NCBI GenBank assembly: GCA_047629195.1
Contig: JBLHWY010000006.1
Coordinates: 1-64,000 of the forward strand
DNA length: 64,000 nucleotides
Origin: UBA4582 sp047629195
Lineage (GTDB): Bacteria; Pseudomonadota; Gammaproteobacteria; Pseudomonadales; Azotimanducaceae
Direction of reading: 5' to 3'
Part shown: one piece after another, positions 1 to 10,328 of the stretch
How the letters are laid out: every line of letters starts with the position of its first letter
Numbering within the stretch: position 1 is the stretch's first letter
Notes under the pieces: model-generated
What the model was told of the DNA's origin: nothing
The model's database searches: none
Seen by the model: only the letters and a program-made list of their open reading frames with translations
Translations under genes and position numbers: made by a program

Positions 1-412
1 GACAATTTGTATTTGCAGGATTACCTACCACAAGGATTCGAACATCTTTAGCCGCATTATCATTAAGAGACTTACCTTGAACTGAAAAAATAGCTGCATT
101 TGCTTCAAGTAAATCTTTCCGCTCCATTCCTGGACCACGAGGTCTTGATCCAACCAGCAGAACACATTCAGCATTCTTGAAGGCCACGTCGGGATTGTCA
201 GTTGCAATGATTTCCTGCACTAGTGGAAATGCACAATCATCCAATTCCATTACTACGCCCTGAAGCGCTTCCATCGCGGGCGGTATTTCCAGCAGCTGCA
301 AAATAATAGGCTGGTCTGCACCTAACATTCGTCCAGATGCGATACTAAATAGTAGAGAATAGCTAATTTGTCCAGCGGCTCCGGTGACCGCGACACGTAC
401 TGGTTGTTTCAT
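1..412 (-). CDS. mdh: Malate dehydrogenase, partial (C-terminal part beyond window start)
   Basis: NAD-dependent malate dehydrogenase of the TCA cycle, oxidising malate to oxaloacetate in the cytoplasm. Only the first 137 residues are present because the reading frame runs off the left edge. The N-terminus MKQPVRVAVTGAAGQISYSL is the nucleotide-binding glycine-rich loop of the longer (about 327-residue) bacterial MDH type; further in are SRPRGPGMERKDLL (the mobile substrate loop arginines) and VVGNPANTN, all typical of the family. The ATG at 412 is preceded by AAGGA about 7 bases upstream. It is divergent from gltB across a long gap. Family assignment is firm; the C-terminal catalytic histidine cannot be checked here. 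Confidence 0.95.
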   Translation of the reverse strand, partial: MKQPVRVAVTGAAGQISYSLLFSIASGRMLGADQPIILQLLEIPPAMEALQGVVMELDDCAFPLVQEIIATDNPDVAFKNAECVLLVGSRPRGPGMERKDLLEANAAIFSVQGKSLNDNAAKDVRILVVGNPANTNC

Positions 413-1006
413 ACTGTATCCTTATGTGTTCCTAAATGTGTCCATCTATCAGAACTTTGAAGTTATCGATCCGAGTTTAGGCACCGTTATGGTTCCTATT
501 TTCAGGCGAATGAATTATACCCGAATCATCTTGATTATAGTGTCATTCCTTAATCTCCTTACGATTTTTGCAGTATCAAACACGAAAAAGCAGCAAATTC
601 TTAGAAAATTCCACCTTCATCAAACCTCCAGATTTCACATTTCTTTAATTATCAATAAGTTAGCTCTAGATATATCGGCGTGCACCGTGCCTAAAGTCTT
701 GACTTTGTGTACTTCGATGGTATCGTGCCTGATCCGCTAGATTGTGAACTTTACCAAGTGATCAAGTCTCTAAGGCGAACTCCAAAAGAGTCTATATCAA
801 CGAGTAAGTCGTTAAAGTTAGCAAGTACCTTTAGCAAGTTACTTAAAGGTGCTACGCAGGTGGTATGTAACCAATGCGTACCTCAGTGATACCTGGCTAG
901 CCGCGCTACGTGAGCTAGCACCAGAGAAAATTTCAGCGTGTGCAACACTTGTGCAGTCAAGTGCCAAAAGACTTGGACACTCGCGTAAAATTTGAGAGAA
1001 GCCTCA
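413..1006. other. Long divergent intergenic region between mdh and gltB, rich in inverted repeats
   Basis: No convincing gene is seen in these 594 bases; the short open frames have no family features. It must hold the mdh and gltB promoters. Inverted repeats visible on the plus strand: AAAGTC-TT-GACTTT (693-706), ACCTTTA with a 10-nt loop to TAAAGGT (827-850), and GCTAGC at 896-901 with GCTAGC at 914-919, extendable with a small bulge to CTGG/CCAG. These could be operators or structures in a long gltB leader; no known riboswitch class was recognised. Confidence 0.5.
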
Positions 1007-4000
1007 ATGATAGACAACCAGATTGTAGCTCCGGGTCAATTGCCGGAGAAACAGGGTCTTTACGACCCCGCTAATGAAAAAGATGCTTGTGGCGTCGGTT
1101 TTGTTGCCAATATTAAAGGCGTCTCCAGCCATCAAATAATGCTGGATGCCTACCACATAAATTCGAGAATGGACCATCGTGGCGGATGTGGCTTTGAGGA
1201 GAATACAGGCGACGGTGCAGGAATTCTTTGTGCGTTGCCCCACAACTTATTTTTAGATCTCGCGGACGAACTGATGATTGAACTGCCAGCGTCAGGCGAG
1301 TACGCGGTCGGAAATATTTTCCTACCTCAGGATACAGCGGAGCGTCATTTCTGCCAGAAGCAAATAGAGTCAATCATTGCTAGCGAAAATCAAACATTCC
1401 TCGCTTGGAGAAATGTACCACTAGACTTTATCGGTGCTGACATTGGTCCGGCGGCATTAAGCGCGCAACCAGCAATACTTCAATTATTCATCGCAGCAAA
1501 TCAAGACGGAGAGTCGATAGATTCCGAGGCTTTCGAACGGACACTTTATCTTATCAGACGTCAGTTCACCGAAAAATTGAGAGCACACTCCGATCTTAAA
1601 CAAGGGCATATGGTTTATGCCTGTAGCCTTTCCAGTAGAGTCATCGTATATAAGGGTATGCTCACCCCAGGTCAGTTATTTCCATTCTACGAAGATTTGC
1701 GCGACACCCGATTTACAACTCACCTGGCGATGGTGCACTCACGGTTCAGCACCAACACCTTCCCTTCTTGGGATCGAGCGCAACCTAACCGATACATGAG
1801 TCACAACGGCGAAATTAATACTCTGCGCGGCAATCGAAATGCAATGGCCGCGCGTCAGGGTGTTGTCAAATCTGAATTGTTTGGAGACGACATCAAGAAA
1901 TTATTTCCTATTGTGGAGCCTGGATTTTCCGATTCAGGCACATTCGACAACGTATTGGAATTTTTATTGCTTTCTGGCCGAACCTTACAAGAATCAATCA
2001 TGATGATGATTCCGGAAGCATGGCAGTCTGATGAAAATATGGACCAGACGAAGCGGGATTTCTACGAATACCATTCGGCATTGATGGAACCCTGGGATGG
2101 CCCAGCCTCAATCGTGTTTACAGATGGACATTATATCGGCGCCGTACTCGACCGAAATGGCCTCCGCCCAAGTCGATATTATGTCACCCACGATGACAAA
2201 GTCATCATGGCCTCAGAGGTAGGTGTATTACCGGTAGACCCATCAAATGTGAAACTAAAGGGTCGCTTGCAACCCGGCAAAATGTTCCTCATCGATTTCG
2301 ATGAGGGTCGCATGATCCCCGACGAAGAACTAAAGAGTCGCTTTGCCCATCTAAGACCTTACGGCGAATGGCTTGCAAATCAAAAAATTGAACTCAGTGA
2401 AATCCCACAAGCAGAAGACGGTCACGGCTTTAAGCCCGAGACTTTGATACCGCGGATGCAAGCTTTCGGATATACCGTTGAGACCATGCAGTTTATGTTA
2501 CTGCCAATGGTTACAGAGGCTAGAGACCCGTTGGGATCAATGGGCAACGACTCAGCTCTAGCTTGTCTGTCGGATAAATCCAGAATAATTTACGACTACT
2601 TTAAGCAACTGTTTGCTCAGGTCACTAACCCCGCAATCGACTCGATCAGAGAAGAAGTTGTCATGTCGCTTGAGTGCTTTATTGGCCCTGAGGGAAATTT
2701 GCTCGAAACCAGCGAAGCACACGCACATCGATTGAAGATCCCACACCCAATCATTAGCAATGAAGAACTAAGCTCGCTAAAACAAATGGATTACCGAGAC
2801 TGGCGCTCTAAGACAGTCGATATGACATTTGATCGATCAACCGGGCACGAAGGATTCATCACAGCGCTTGACCGTATTTGTTCTGAAGCTGAAGCCGCAA
2901 TCACAGAGGGTTTTTCACTCGTGATTTTGTCAGACCGTAACGTCTCCGCGGAACGTATGCCGATTAGTGCTCTAATTGCCTGTGGCGCAGTTCATCATCA
3001 CTTGAATAAAGCTGAAAAACGCACTCAGATTGGCCTTGTGATCGAAACAGGTGAAGCCCGCGAAGTACACCATCACTGCTTACTCGTCGGCTTTGGTGCA
3101 GATGCAATAAATCCATATGTTGCCTTCGAGTCTCTCTGGCAAGCGCAAGAAGAAGGTTTACTATCTGATGCTGCATTCCCAGATTCCGATTCCATAGTGA
3201 CCGCTTACAAGAAGGCTGTCGCCAAGGGAATGTTGAAAGTCATGGCTAAGATGGGGATATCAACGCTCCAGTCTTATAAAGGTGCACAAATATTTGAAGC
3301 AATCGGTTTGGCTTCAGACATCATTGACCGCTGCTTTACCAATACAGCAAGTCGAGTTGAAGGTGTCAATTTTGAAGTGTTATACGAAGAGATGTTGCAA
3401 CGTCACCAAATTGGTTATCCAGACAGAGCATCTAATCTGATTCCAATTTTACCAAATCCCGGTGACATCCATTGGCGTCAGAATGGTGACACCCATATGT
3501 GGGACCCTACATCCATCTCAAATCTGCAGGTGGCTGCAAAAACAAACAATAGCGATGCCTACCGCGCTTTTGCAGATCATGCCGATGGCGAGGCTACCCG
3601 AAAGGCAACTTTTCGTGGTTTATTGGCATTTAAGGATGGCATTAATGGCGGTCCGATAAATATTTCAGAAGTCGAATCTGCCAAAGAAATCGTCAAACGA
3701 TTTTGTACAGGAGCAATGAGCTTCGGTTCTATTTCTGCCGAGGCACATGAAAGTCTGGCTATCGCTATGAACCGGTTAGGCGGAAAATCAAATACGGGTG
3801 AAGGCGGAGAAGACCCCATTCGCTTTAAGCCGATGGAAAATGGCGACTCTAAACGCTCATCTATCAAACAAGTTGCATCAGGACGGTTTGGCGTCACAAT
3901 CTGGTATCTTGCCAATGCTGATGAGCTTCAAATAAAAATTATCCAAGGAGCGAAACCCGGCGAAGGGGGCGAACTACCTGGCGGTAAAGTAGACGAAACC

Positions 4001-5581
4001 ATCGCTAGAATTCGACACTCGACTCCAGGCGTAGGACTTATAAGCCCTCCGCCTCACCACGATATATATTCAATCGAGGATATGGCGCAGCTAATACACG
4101 ATCTAAAGAACGCCAACCCTTCTGCTCGCATTAGTGTAAAACTGGGTGCAGAGATAGGTGTAGGCACCATCGCGGCGGGCGTGACAAAAGCAAAAGCTGA
4201 CCACATTGTCATCGCGGGACACGACGGCGGCACTGGTGCATCGCCGATCACCTCAATTAAACATGCTGGCATTCCTTGGGAACTTGGACTTGCTGAAACT
4301 CACCAGACTCTGGTGATGAATAACTTGCGTTCAAGAGTCTGTCTTCAGACTGATGGCCAAATCAAAACGGGTCGTGACGTTGCTATCGCGGCACTGCTTG
4401 GTGCCGAGGAGTTTGGCTTCGCAACCGCACCTTTGATTACACTCGGCTGCATCATGATGCGGAAATGCCACCTCAATACCTGTCCAGTTGGCATTGCAAC
4501 ACAGGATAAAGAACTACGTAAAAAATTCAAAGGCGACCCAGAGAATGTCGTCAACTATCTGTTTATGGTCGCTGACGATCTTAGAAGAATAATGGCGCAA
4601 CTTGGTTTCCGAAACGTTAACGACATGATCGGCCGAGTAGACGTGTTGGAAACCGGCGATGTACTGCACCACTGGAAGGCCAAAGGACTGGATTTCAGTT
4701 CTCTTCTAACACCCGCTAAAAAGATTTATGAAGGCACTCAGGTTTATCGTCTCATTGACCAAGATCACGGCTTGGATAAGGCACTGGATAATGAATTAAT
4801 CAAACAGGCTCAACCTGCTATTCAGAGAGGTGAAGCAATCAAAATCGAGCTGCCAGTACTCAACATTAATCGAGTCGTTGGCACCATGCTTTCCCACGAA
4901 GTTGCTAAGGCAACGCAAGGCAAATTACTCCCCGACGATACAATCTCAATACTATTGCGTGGCTCAGCAGGTCAAAGCTTAGGGGCATGGCTTGCAAAAG
5001 GCATCACCATAAAAGTCGAAGGCGATGCCAACGACTTTGTTGGTAAAGGCCTGTCCGGCGGTAAGATTGCCGTTTATCCACCAGCCGAAAGCTCATTCAT
5101 TGCTGAAGAAAACATCCTAGTTGGTAACGTCGTTCTTTACGGTGCAACCAGTGGTGAGGCTTACTTCCGAGGTATTGCAGCAGAACGATTCTGCGTAAGA
5201 AACAGTGGCGCCACTGCTGTTGTGGAAGGCATAGGAGATCACGGTTGCGAGTACATGACCGGCGGACGAGTTGCGATTCTTGGTAAAACCGGCCGAAATT
5301 TTGGTGCCGGTATGAGTGGTGGGGTTGCCTATGTGTTGGATGTCGATGGTGAATTCAAGCATCGATGTAACGCTGAAACATTCGAACTTGAAAGCCTGAC
5401 AGATAAATCTGACATCGCGGAGTTGAAACAAATGATCGAAAACCATCAACGTCATACGCAATCCACACTTGCTGACTCGATTCTCAATGACTGGGACAAG
5501 CAGTTAAAGAGGTTCGTTAAAGTGATGCCAACAGATTACAAACGCGTGTTATTGGAACAACAAACAGCCTTGGCCAGTTAA
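1007..5581 (+). CDS. gltB: Glutamate synthase (NADPH) large subunit
   Basis: Large subunit of GOGAT, which uses the glutamine amide and 2-oxoglutarate to make two glutamates. The protein is about 1524 residues, normal for the family. DACGVGFVA near residue 28 gives the N-terminal cysteine nucleophile of the class II glutaminase after propeptide removal. A central domain is followed by the FMN-binding synthase barrel (GKSNTGEGGEDPIRF region) and the 3Fe-4S cysteines CIMMRKCHLNTCPVG (about residues 1148-1159), then the C-terminal beta-helix GXGXG-type domain. I chose the ATG at 1007, with GAGAG about 8 bases upstream, over an in-frame TTG at 992. gltD follows after 56 bp, so they are almost surely one operon. 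Confidence 0.97.
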   Translation: MIDNQIVAPGQLPEKQGLYDPANEKDACGVGFVANIKGVSSHQIMLDAYHINSRMDHRGGCGFEENTGDGAGILCALPHNLFLDLADELMIELPASGEYAVGNIFLPQDTAERHFCQKQIESIIASENQTFLAWRNVPLDFIGADIGPAALSAQPAILQLFIAANQDGESIDSEAFERTLYLIRRQFTEKLRAHSDLKQGHMVYACSLSSRVIVYKGMLTPGQLFPFYEDLRDTRFTTHLAMVHSRFSTNTFPSWDRAQPNRYMSHNGEINTLRGNRNAMAARQGVVKSELFGDDIKKLFPIVEPGFSDSGTFDNVLEFLLLSGRTLQESIMMMIPEAWQSDENMDQTKRDFYEYHSALMEPWDGPASIVFTDGHYIGAVLDRNGLRPSRYYVTHDDKVIMASEVGVLPVDPSNVKLKGRLQPGKMFLIDFDEGRMIPDEELKSRFAHLRPYGEWLANQKIELSEIPQAEDGHGFKPETLIPRMQAFGYTVETMQFMLLPMVTEARDPLGSMGNDSALACLSDKSRIIYDYFKQLFAQVTNPAIDSIREEVVMSLECFIGPEGNLLETSEAHAHRLKIPHPIISNEELSSLKQMDYRDWRSKTVDMTFDRSTGHEGFITALDRICSEAEAAITEGFSLVILSDRNVSAERMPISALIACGAVHHHLNKAEKRTQIGLVIETGEAREVHHHCLLVGFGADAINPYVAFESLWQAQEEGLLSDAAFPDSDSIVTAYKKAVAKGMLKVMAKMGISTLQSYKGAQIFEAIGLASDIIDRCFTNTASRVEGVNFEVLYEEMLQRHQIGYPDRASNLIPILPNPGDIHWRQNGDTHMWDPTSISNLQVAAKTNNSDAYRAFADHADGEATRKATFRGLLAFKDGINGGPINISEVESAKEIVKRFCTGAMSFGSISAEAHESLAIAMNRLGGKSNTGEGGEDPIRFKPMENGDSKRSSIKQVASGRFGVTIWYLANADELQIKIIQGAKPGEGGELPGGKVDETIARIRHSTPGVGLISPPPHHDIYSIEDMAQLIHDLKNANPSARISVKLGAEIGVGTIAAGVTKAKADHIVIAGHDGGTGASPITSIKHAGIPWELGLAETHQTLVMNNLRSRVCLQTDGQIKTGRDVAIAALLGAEEFGFATAPLITLGCIMMRKCHLNTCPVGIATQDKELRKKFKGDPENVVNYLFMVADDLRRIMAQLGFRNVNDMIGRVDVLETGDVLHHWKAKGLDFSSLLTPAKKIYEGTQVYRLIDQDHGLDKALDNELIKQAQPAIQRGEAIKIELPVLNINRVVGTMLSHEVAKATQGKLLPDDTISILLRGSAGQSLGAWLAKGITIKVEGDANDFVGKGLSGGKIAVYPPAESSFIAEENILVGNVVLYGATSGEAYFRGIAAERFCVRNSGATAVVEGIGDHGCEYMTGGRVAILGKTGRNFGAGMSGGVAYVLDVDGEFKHRCNAETFELESLTDKSDIAELKQMIENHQRHTQSTLADSILNDWDKQLKRFVKVMPTDYKRVLLEQQTALAS

Positions 5582-5637
5582 AGCATAATAGCAACGCACG
5601 CTGACCAACTGTTAAGAGCTAAATAGTAGAGAAAGAT

Positions 5638-7092
5638 ATGGGAAAGATTACTGGATTCAAAGAATTTGAACGAAAGGTGGAGCCCTATCGCGAGACTAGC
5701 GACCGCTCCCTCGACTTCAAAGAAATCTACACAGAACATCAGTCGGACCACCTGCAGGACCAAGGTGCCCGCTGCATGGACTGCGGCGTACCTTTCTGCC
5801 AATCTACCAACGGATGTCCTATACACAACCTAATTCCAGAGTGGAATGATCTGGTTTATCAGGGCCGCTGGCGAGATGCTCTCGACCGGTTGCACAAAAC
5901 TAATAATTTTCCGGAATTCACCGGTCGAGTGTGTCCAGCTCCCTGTGAGGGCGCTTGCGTACTTGGTATCACCGATCCAGCAGTCGCCATAAAAAACATA
6001 GAATGCGCGATTGTTGATAAAGGCTTTGAAGAGGGTTGGATCGTAGCGGAACCACCTGGAATAAGAACAGAAAAAACGATTGCTATTGTCGGCTCAGGAC
6101 CCGCGGGTATTACAGCCGCGGCACAATTAAACCGAGCAGGTCACACAGTCACAGTCTACGAACGGGCTGACCGTATCGGCGGGCTATTGATGTATGGCAT
6201 ACCAAACATGAAACTAGATAAGTCGATTGTTGATCGACGCATCGACTTGCTACGAACGGAAGGCGTGACTTTTGTGACAAACGCGGATGTCGGCGGTTGC
6301 GGAGACAACGCCGTCGACGTGACGACTCTAATAAGCGAAAACGATGCCGTATTGCTGGCGACCGGCGCAACACTCGCGCGAGATCTAAGCATCCCTGGCC
6401 GAGATGGCGATGGCGTTCACTTGGCGATGGAATTTCTTACGGCAAACACCAAGAGCCTACTCGATTCTAATCTAGAAGACGGCCACTACATCTCAGCGAC
6501 GGACAAAAATGTCATTGTCATCGGCGGCGGTGACACCGGCAATGACTGCATAGGAACTTCAATAAGACACAACTGTAAGTCCCTCGTCAATTTCGAGTTG
6601 CTGCCAAAACCACCGGCAGATCGTGCAGCCAATAATCCATGGCCACTTTGGCCTAAGATTCATCGGGTAGATTACGGCCATGCCGAAGCAGAAGTAAAGT
6701 TTGGAGACGATCCTCGAGTTTTTCAAGTTGCTAGTAAAGAATTCTTAAGAGATGAAACAGGCAAGTTACTCGGTATAGTCACGGTAAATGTAGACGAAAA
6801 ACTTCAAGAAATTCCCGGTTCGGAGAAAACTTGGGAAGCTGATTTAGTTTTCCTATCAATGGGTTTTCTACAGCCAGAACATTACATTAATGATGCTCTG
6901 GGCATGGAGACGGATGGTCGTGGAAACTTTGTTGCTGACAAAAATAAATTTCAAACGTCAGTCCCTAAGGTCTACGCTGCGGCAGATTGCCGAAGAGGCC
7001 AGGACCTTGTTGTCCGAGCAATCAATGAAGGTAGAGAAGTTGCCAGAGCTATAGATATTGATCTGATGGGTTCTAGCCAGCTTCCTTCTTAA
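5638..7092 (+). CDS. gltD: Glutamate synthase small subunit
   Basis: FAD-dependent NADPH-oxidising subunit of GOGAT that passes electrons through Fe-S centres to GltB. The 484 residues are normal length. An N-terminal pair of 4Fe-4S cysteine clusters is visible: CMDCGVPFC with NGCPIHNLIPEWNDL, and CPAPCEGACVLG. These are followed by the FAD dinucleotide-binding motif AIVGSGPAGITAA (around residue 145) and the NADPH-binding motif VIVIGGGDTGNDCIG (around 293). The ATG has AGAGAAAG upstream. It is convergent with damX; a short AACTCA/TGAGTT inverted repeat lies in the 51-bp gap but has no clear U tract. Confidence 0.97.
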   Translation: MGKITGFKEFERKVEPYRETSDRSLDFKEIYTEHQSDHLQDQGARCMDCGVPFCQSTNGCPIHNLIPEWNDLVYQGRWRDALDRLHKTNNFPEFTGRVCPAPCEGACVLGITDPAVAIKNIECAIVDKGFEEGWIVAEPPGIRTEKTIAIVGSGPAGITAAAQLNRAGHTVTVYERADRIGGLLMYGIPNMKLDKSIVDRRIDLLRTEGVTFVTNADVGGCGDNAVDVTTLISENDAVLLATGATLARDLSIPGRDGDGVHLAMEFLTANTKSLLDSNLEDGHYISATDKNVIVIGGGDTGNDCIGTSIRHNCKSLVNFELLPKPPADRAANNPWPLWPKIHRVDYGHAEAEVKFGDDPRVFQVASKEFLRDETGKLLGIVTVNVDEKLQEIPGSEKTWEADLVFLSMGFLQPEHYINDALGMETDGRGNFVADKNKFQTSVPKVYAAADCRRGQDLVVRAINEGREVARAIDIDLMGSSQLPS

Positions 7093-7143
7093 CGCCTGCC
7101 GTTTACTCTTTCTCTTCTGAACTCAAGGCTAAAGCGACCTGAG

Positions 7144-8526
7144 TTAGCTTGAGACGCCTTGGATACTCGCAATTGACCGTGCCCAGGGCTTCATGTTTTT
7201 CAATGCCAGAGGCAGACTGGACACCGCTAGTAGCGCAGCTTGCCTCGATCCAAAGTTGCCAGCAGTTAAGATATACCAGTCTTGCTTACCCCGACGCGTT
7301 TTGAAGTATTCCAAAGCGATATTACTCGTGTGTTGCGCAATCAGTGCCTTAATCGCCTCTTCAGAACCAGACCCAGCAAGTTGCAAAGTATAATTCTCTG
7401 AACTCGAATTTGTTGAATAATTCTGCGCAGGAACTAATGCAGTTTGCGGCAATGCCGGTTCCGGACGCTGCAACTTATTCGGCTCAATCACCTTTAGATT
7501 TCTAGCACCCTCAAGCGTAGTCGACCCTCCGACAACCAATTGAATCGACTTCTTATCAATGTCTAATATATCCGACTCAATTGCTAGTTCCACCTTCGTC
7601 ACTTCGTCTTGTATAGCATTCAAAGTGTCTCCTTCTTTGACTTTTAACTTATCGCGCTGAATCACGGCTGGAATATCTAAAACCATAGGTACGTTTACCG
7701 GTTCCGCCTGCAGAAAACGGTCATTAACGAAAAATACACTTGCGAGCAGCACGAATAGGGTCGCTGCCATGGATAAATGAATTAGGGACAAGCCAATCGG
7801 ACGCTTTGGTTCTGACAGAATTCTCTCAACTAGATCATCAACCCTCGCGGGGTCTTGGGTTGACTCCTTAGCCAGGCTATCCAACTGATGAGCAGATAAC
7901 GCCGCGTCATCGGTTCTGGTACGCCTTATGTAACGCTTTAAGTCAAAGACACTCAAAGACCCTAAGTGGATAGAATAAATTTGGTCTGCAAAAGGTTTTA
8001 GCAATCGTTTTTCTGCGAGCGACTTCTCAGAAAATAGTACCAGCGAAATACCAGCCTTTTCTGACAACATCATCAACTCAGACAACATCTTGGCATTAAT
8101 TATTTTTCCACCGGAGACAATCAATATCGCTTTACGACAACTTTGGCTCAGCGAATCGGAAAACGATTTTAACTCAACGATCGCCTGCTCTTTACTTTGA
8201 CGAGAGTCTTGGCGAGAGCCTTTATCAGCGTCCTGCGTCATGTATCGAGCAAGAAGTGTGTATGGCAAATTATCCACATCAAGGTCAATTGCATCGATAT
8301 TTAGAACAATATGGAAAGCTTGTAACTCAACGGTTAGCTGTTCCTTTAACCTTTCTGTTTGCCCATACGGACCGCTTAACAAAGTAAACATTCTGTCATA
8401 GTGGATTAGAAACGCCAGCTTCTCTGGCAAATCCAATTCAGAGCTCTCGGGATAACTCTTGAGAGAAGTGGGGGAGAACTTACTCTTGGCAGCGGACAAA
8501 CGCTCCAAACTTGCATCCATGCTCAT
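7144..8526 (-). CDS. damX: DamX-like SPOR-domain membrane protein
   Basis: Inner-membrane protein predicted to bind denuded septal peptidoglycan through a C-terminal SPOR domain. Visible parts: a cytoplasmic N-terminal region of about 250 residues resembling the ExeA/AAA-like part of DamX-type proteins, one transmembrane helix (LIHLSMAATLFVLLASVFFV, near residue 250), a periplasmic linker, and a SPOR domain starting at YTLQLAGSGSEEAIKALIAQ (about residues 380-455). The region where a Walker A loop would sit reads SGPYGQTER, lacking the GK[ST] core, so ATPase activity is unlikely. It lies downstream of aroB, the usual place of damX in gammaproteobacteria. The gene name rests on synteny and architecture. 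Confidence 0.8.
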   Translation of the reverse strand: MSMDASLERLSAAKSKFSPTSLKSYPESSELDLPEKLAFLIHYDRMFTLLSGPYGQTERLKEQLTVELQAFHIVLNIDAIDLDVDNLPYTLLARYMTQDADKGSRQDSRQSKEQAIVELKSFSDSLSQSCRKAILIVSGGKIINAKMLSELMMLSEKAGISLVLFSEKSLAEKRLLKPFADQIYSIHLGSLSVFDLKRYIRRTRTDDAALSAHQLDSLAKESTQDPARVDDLVERILSEPKRPIGLSLIHLSMAATLFVLLASVFFVNDRFLQAEPVNVPMVLDIPAVIQRDKLKVKEGDTLNAIQDEVTKVELAIESDILDIDKKSIQLVVGGSTTLEGARNLKVIEPNKLQRPEPALPQTALVPAQNYSTNSSSENYTLQLAGSGSEEAIKALIAQHTSNIALEYFKTRRGKQDWYILTAGNFGSRQAALLAVSSLPLALKNMKPWARSIASIQGVSS

Positions 8527-8582
8527 TTAAATTTCCATTCATTCAGTTGCTAGGCGGCCCCATGCCAAGACTGATGGAAAGT

Positions 8583-9671
8583 CTAGCTACCTCCCAATAA
8601 GTTTGTCGAATTTACAGTGGCAAGCAGATCTTGCTCACTAACGCCTTCAACAATTTCAGCATGTCCTAAACTACGTAACAAAATCAGTTTCAAACCTGTA
8701 TCTGTTACCTTCTTGTCTCTATACATAATATCTAGGAATTCATTCCTAGATTCTTCTGGGGGCGCAATTGGCAACCCTGCTCTAGCTATAAGATCTCTGA
8801 GTCGAATGGCGTCTTTGGCTGAACACATTCCTAGTCTCACAGACAAATCAGCCGCCATCACCATACCCGCTGCGACGGCTTCTCCGTGAAGCCAGTTGCC
8901 GTAGCCCATGCTATTTTCAATCGCATGACCAAAGGTATGACCAAAATTAAGCAGCGCTCTAACACCGGATTCACGTTCATCCTGGGAAACGATGTTCGCC
9001 TTAATTTGACAGTTCCTCTTTAAAGCATAGATCAATTCTGAAATATTGAGAGATAATAATTTAGAAATATTTTCTTCCAACCAACAGAAGTCTTCAATAC
9101 TCGCCATAGCACCATGCTTTATGACTTCTGCAAGCCCAGAACGAAGCTCTCTTTCCGGCAATGAAGAAAGAAGTTCCGGGTCAATAATGACCGCCTTAGG
9201 CTGGTGAAAAGCGCCAATCATATTTTTGCCTAAAGGATGATTAACAGCAGTTTTACCACCGACAGAAGAATCGACATGGGAGAGCACTGTTGTCGGAATT
9301 TGTATAAAAGCGACACCTCGTTGATAACATGCAGCGGCAAAACCTGTCATATCGCCAACAACGCCTCCACCCAGCGCAATGAGCGTTACGGCGCGATTTG
9401 CATTCATCTCGATTAATCGAGTGAATATCAAATCAAGCGTATCCAAGGTTTTAAATTTTTCACCATCGGGTAGTTCAATAGCTTCAACTGTAAATTCAGA
9501 CAGATGAGACTGCACTCGAGCAAGATATAAGGGCGCAACTGTCTCGTTAGTCACAATCAGGACCTGCTTGCCGCTAATGTGACGCCTGAGCAACTCACCA
9601 TCACCTAGTAAACCGCCACCAATAAATATGGTGTATGAATCATCGCCTAAATCTAAATTTACAGTTTCCAA
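8583..9671 (-). CDS. aroB: 3-dehydroquinate synthase
   Basis: Second enzyme of the shikimate pathway, converting DAHP to 3-dehydroquinate with NAD and a divalent metal. The 362 residues match the family. Diagnostic stretches are LGGGVVGDMTGFAA, the PTTVLSHVDSSVGGKTAVNH segment, LAEVIKHGA and the metal-ligand histidines in LNFGHTFGHAIE and WLHGEAVAAGM. The frame starts at TTG (9671), two bases after the aroK stop, with AAGG upstream, so translational coupling is likely. It sits in the pilMNOPQ-aroK-aroB-damX block. Confidence 0.96.
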   Translation of the reverse strand: METVNLDLGDDSYTIFIGGGLLGDGELLRRHISGKQVLIVTNETVAPLYLARVQSHLSEFTVEAIELPDGEKFKTLDTLDLIFTRLIEMNANRAVTLIALGGGVVGDMTGFAAACYQRGVAFIQIPTTVLSHVDSSVGGKTAVNHPLGKNMIGAFHQPKAVIIDPELLSSLPERELRSGLAEVIKHGAMASIEDFCWLEENISKLLSLNISELIYALKRNCQIKANIVSQDERESGVRALLNFGHTFGHAIENSMGYGNWLHGEAVAAGMVMAADLSVRLGMCSAKDAIRLRDLIARAGLPIAPPEESRNEFLDIMYRDKKVTDTGLKLILLRSLGHAEIVEGVSEQDLLATVNSTNLLGGS

Positions 9672-9673
9672 TG

Positions 9674-10270
9674 CTATGCCTTTACATATTTTTCTTGCTC
9701 GAGCTTTTTAATAATAGCGTTAACCACTTTTCGACTGCCACTATCACCCAACGTAATCTTAATATCTGCTAATTCCTGATAGACAGGGTCACGTTCTGAT
9801 TTCAACCGAATCAGCGTTTCCCTGGGGTTTCCATTTTGCAGCAAGGGTCTTTTCTTATCTTTCGATGTCCGCTTGAGTTGCATTTCAACGGTCGTATCCA
9901 AAAATACAACAATCCCACGAGAATACAGAAAACGTCTGTTCTCGGGTTTCAAAATGGACCCACCGCCCGTAGCAAGCAACACCTGAGATCTCTTTGTTAA
10001 ATCATCGAGAACATTTGTCTCGCGAGTCCGAAAGCCCTCTTCACCTTCAACATCAAATATCCAGGAGATATCCGCACCTGCTCGACGTTCTACTTCTTGG
10101 TCAGTATCGATAAATTGCAGGCCTAGATCTTTCGCCAACATTTTGCCAATGGTCGTTTTGCCCACGCCCATCGGACCAATCAAAAAGACATTTTGATTGC
10201 AATTAAGGATGGGTGTCTTGGACTGCGAGATCAAAAAGTCGCTCCGGAACGATAATTGGGATTCGAGCAT
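9674..10270 (-). CDS. aroK: Shikimate kinase
   Basis: Phosphorylates shikimate to shikimate-3-phosphate with ATP. Visible motifs: Walker A GPMGVGKTTIG, FIDTDQEVERRAG (shikimate-binding Asp), the FRTRET arginine loop, and LATGGGSIL. At 198 residues it is about 25 longer than usual at the N-terminus, because the only ATG is at 10270. Either the extension is real or translation starts at an internal TTG around 10234. GGGGGA lies about 12 bases before the ATG. The gene follows pilQ and is followed almost directly by aroB. Confidence 0.93.
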   Translation of the reverse strand: MLESQLSFRSDFLISQSKTPILNCNQNVFLIGPMGVGKTTIGKMLAKDLGLQFIDTDQEVERRAGADISWIFDVEGEEGFRTRETNVLDDLTKRSQVLLATGGGSILKPENRRFLYSRGIVVFLDTTVEMQLKRTSKDKKRPLLQNGNPRETLIRLKSERDPVYQELADIKITLGDSGSRKVVNAIIKKLEQEKYVKA

Positions 10271-10328
10271 ACGAAGCGGTGTCCCCCTAGAACATGCATC
10301 AATACTCGTTAATGCTAAAGTCTCAGGC

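Noticed and set aside
384..889. Open frames of 118 and 60 residues in the mdh-gltB gap
   Set aside because: No family features, overlap with the mdh start and with hairpins; better read as non-coding.
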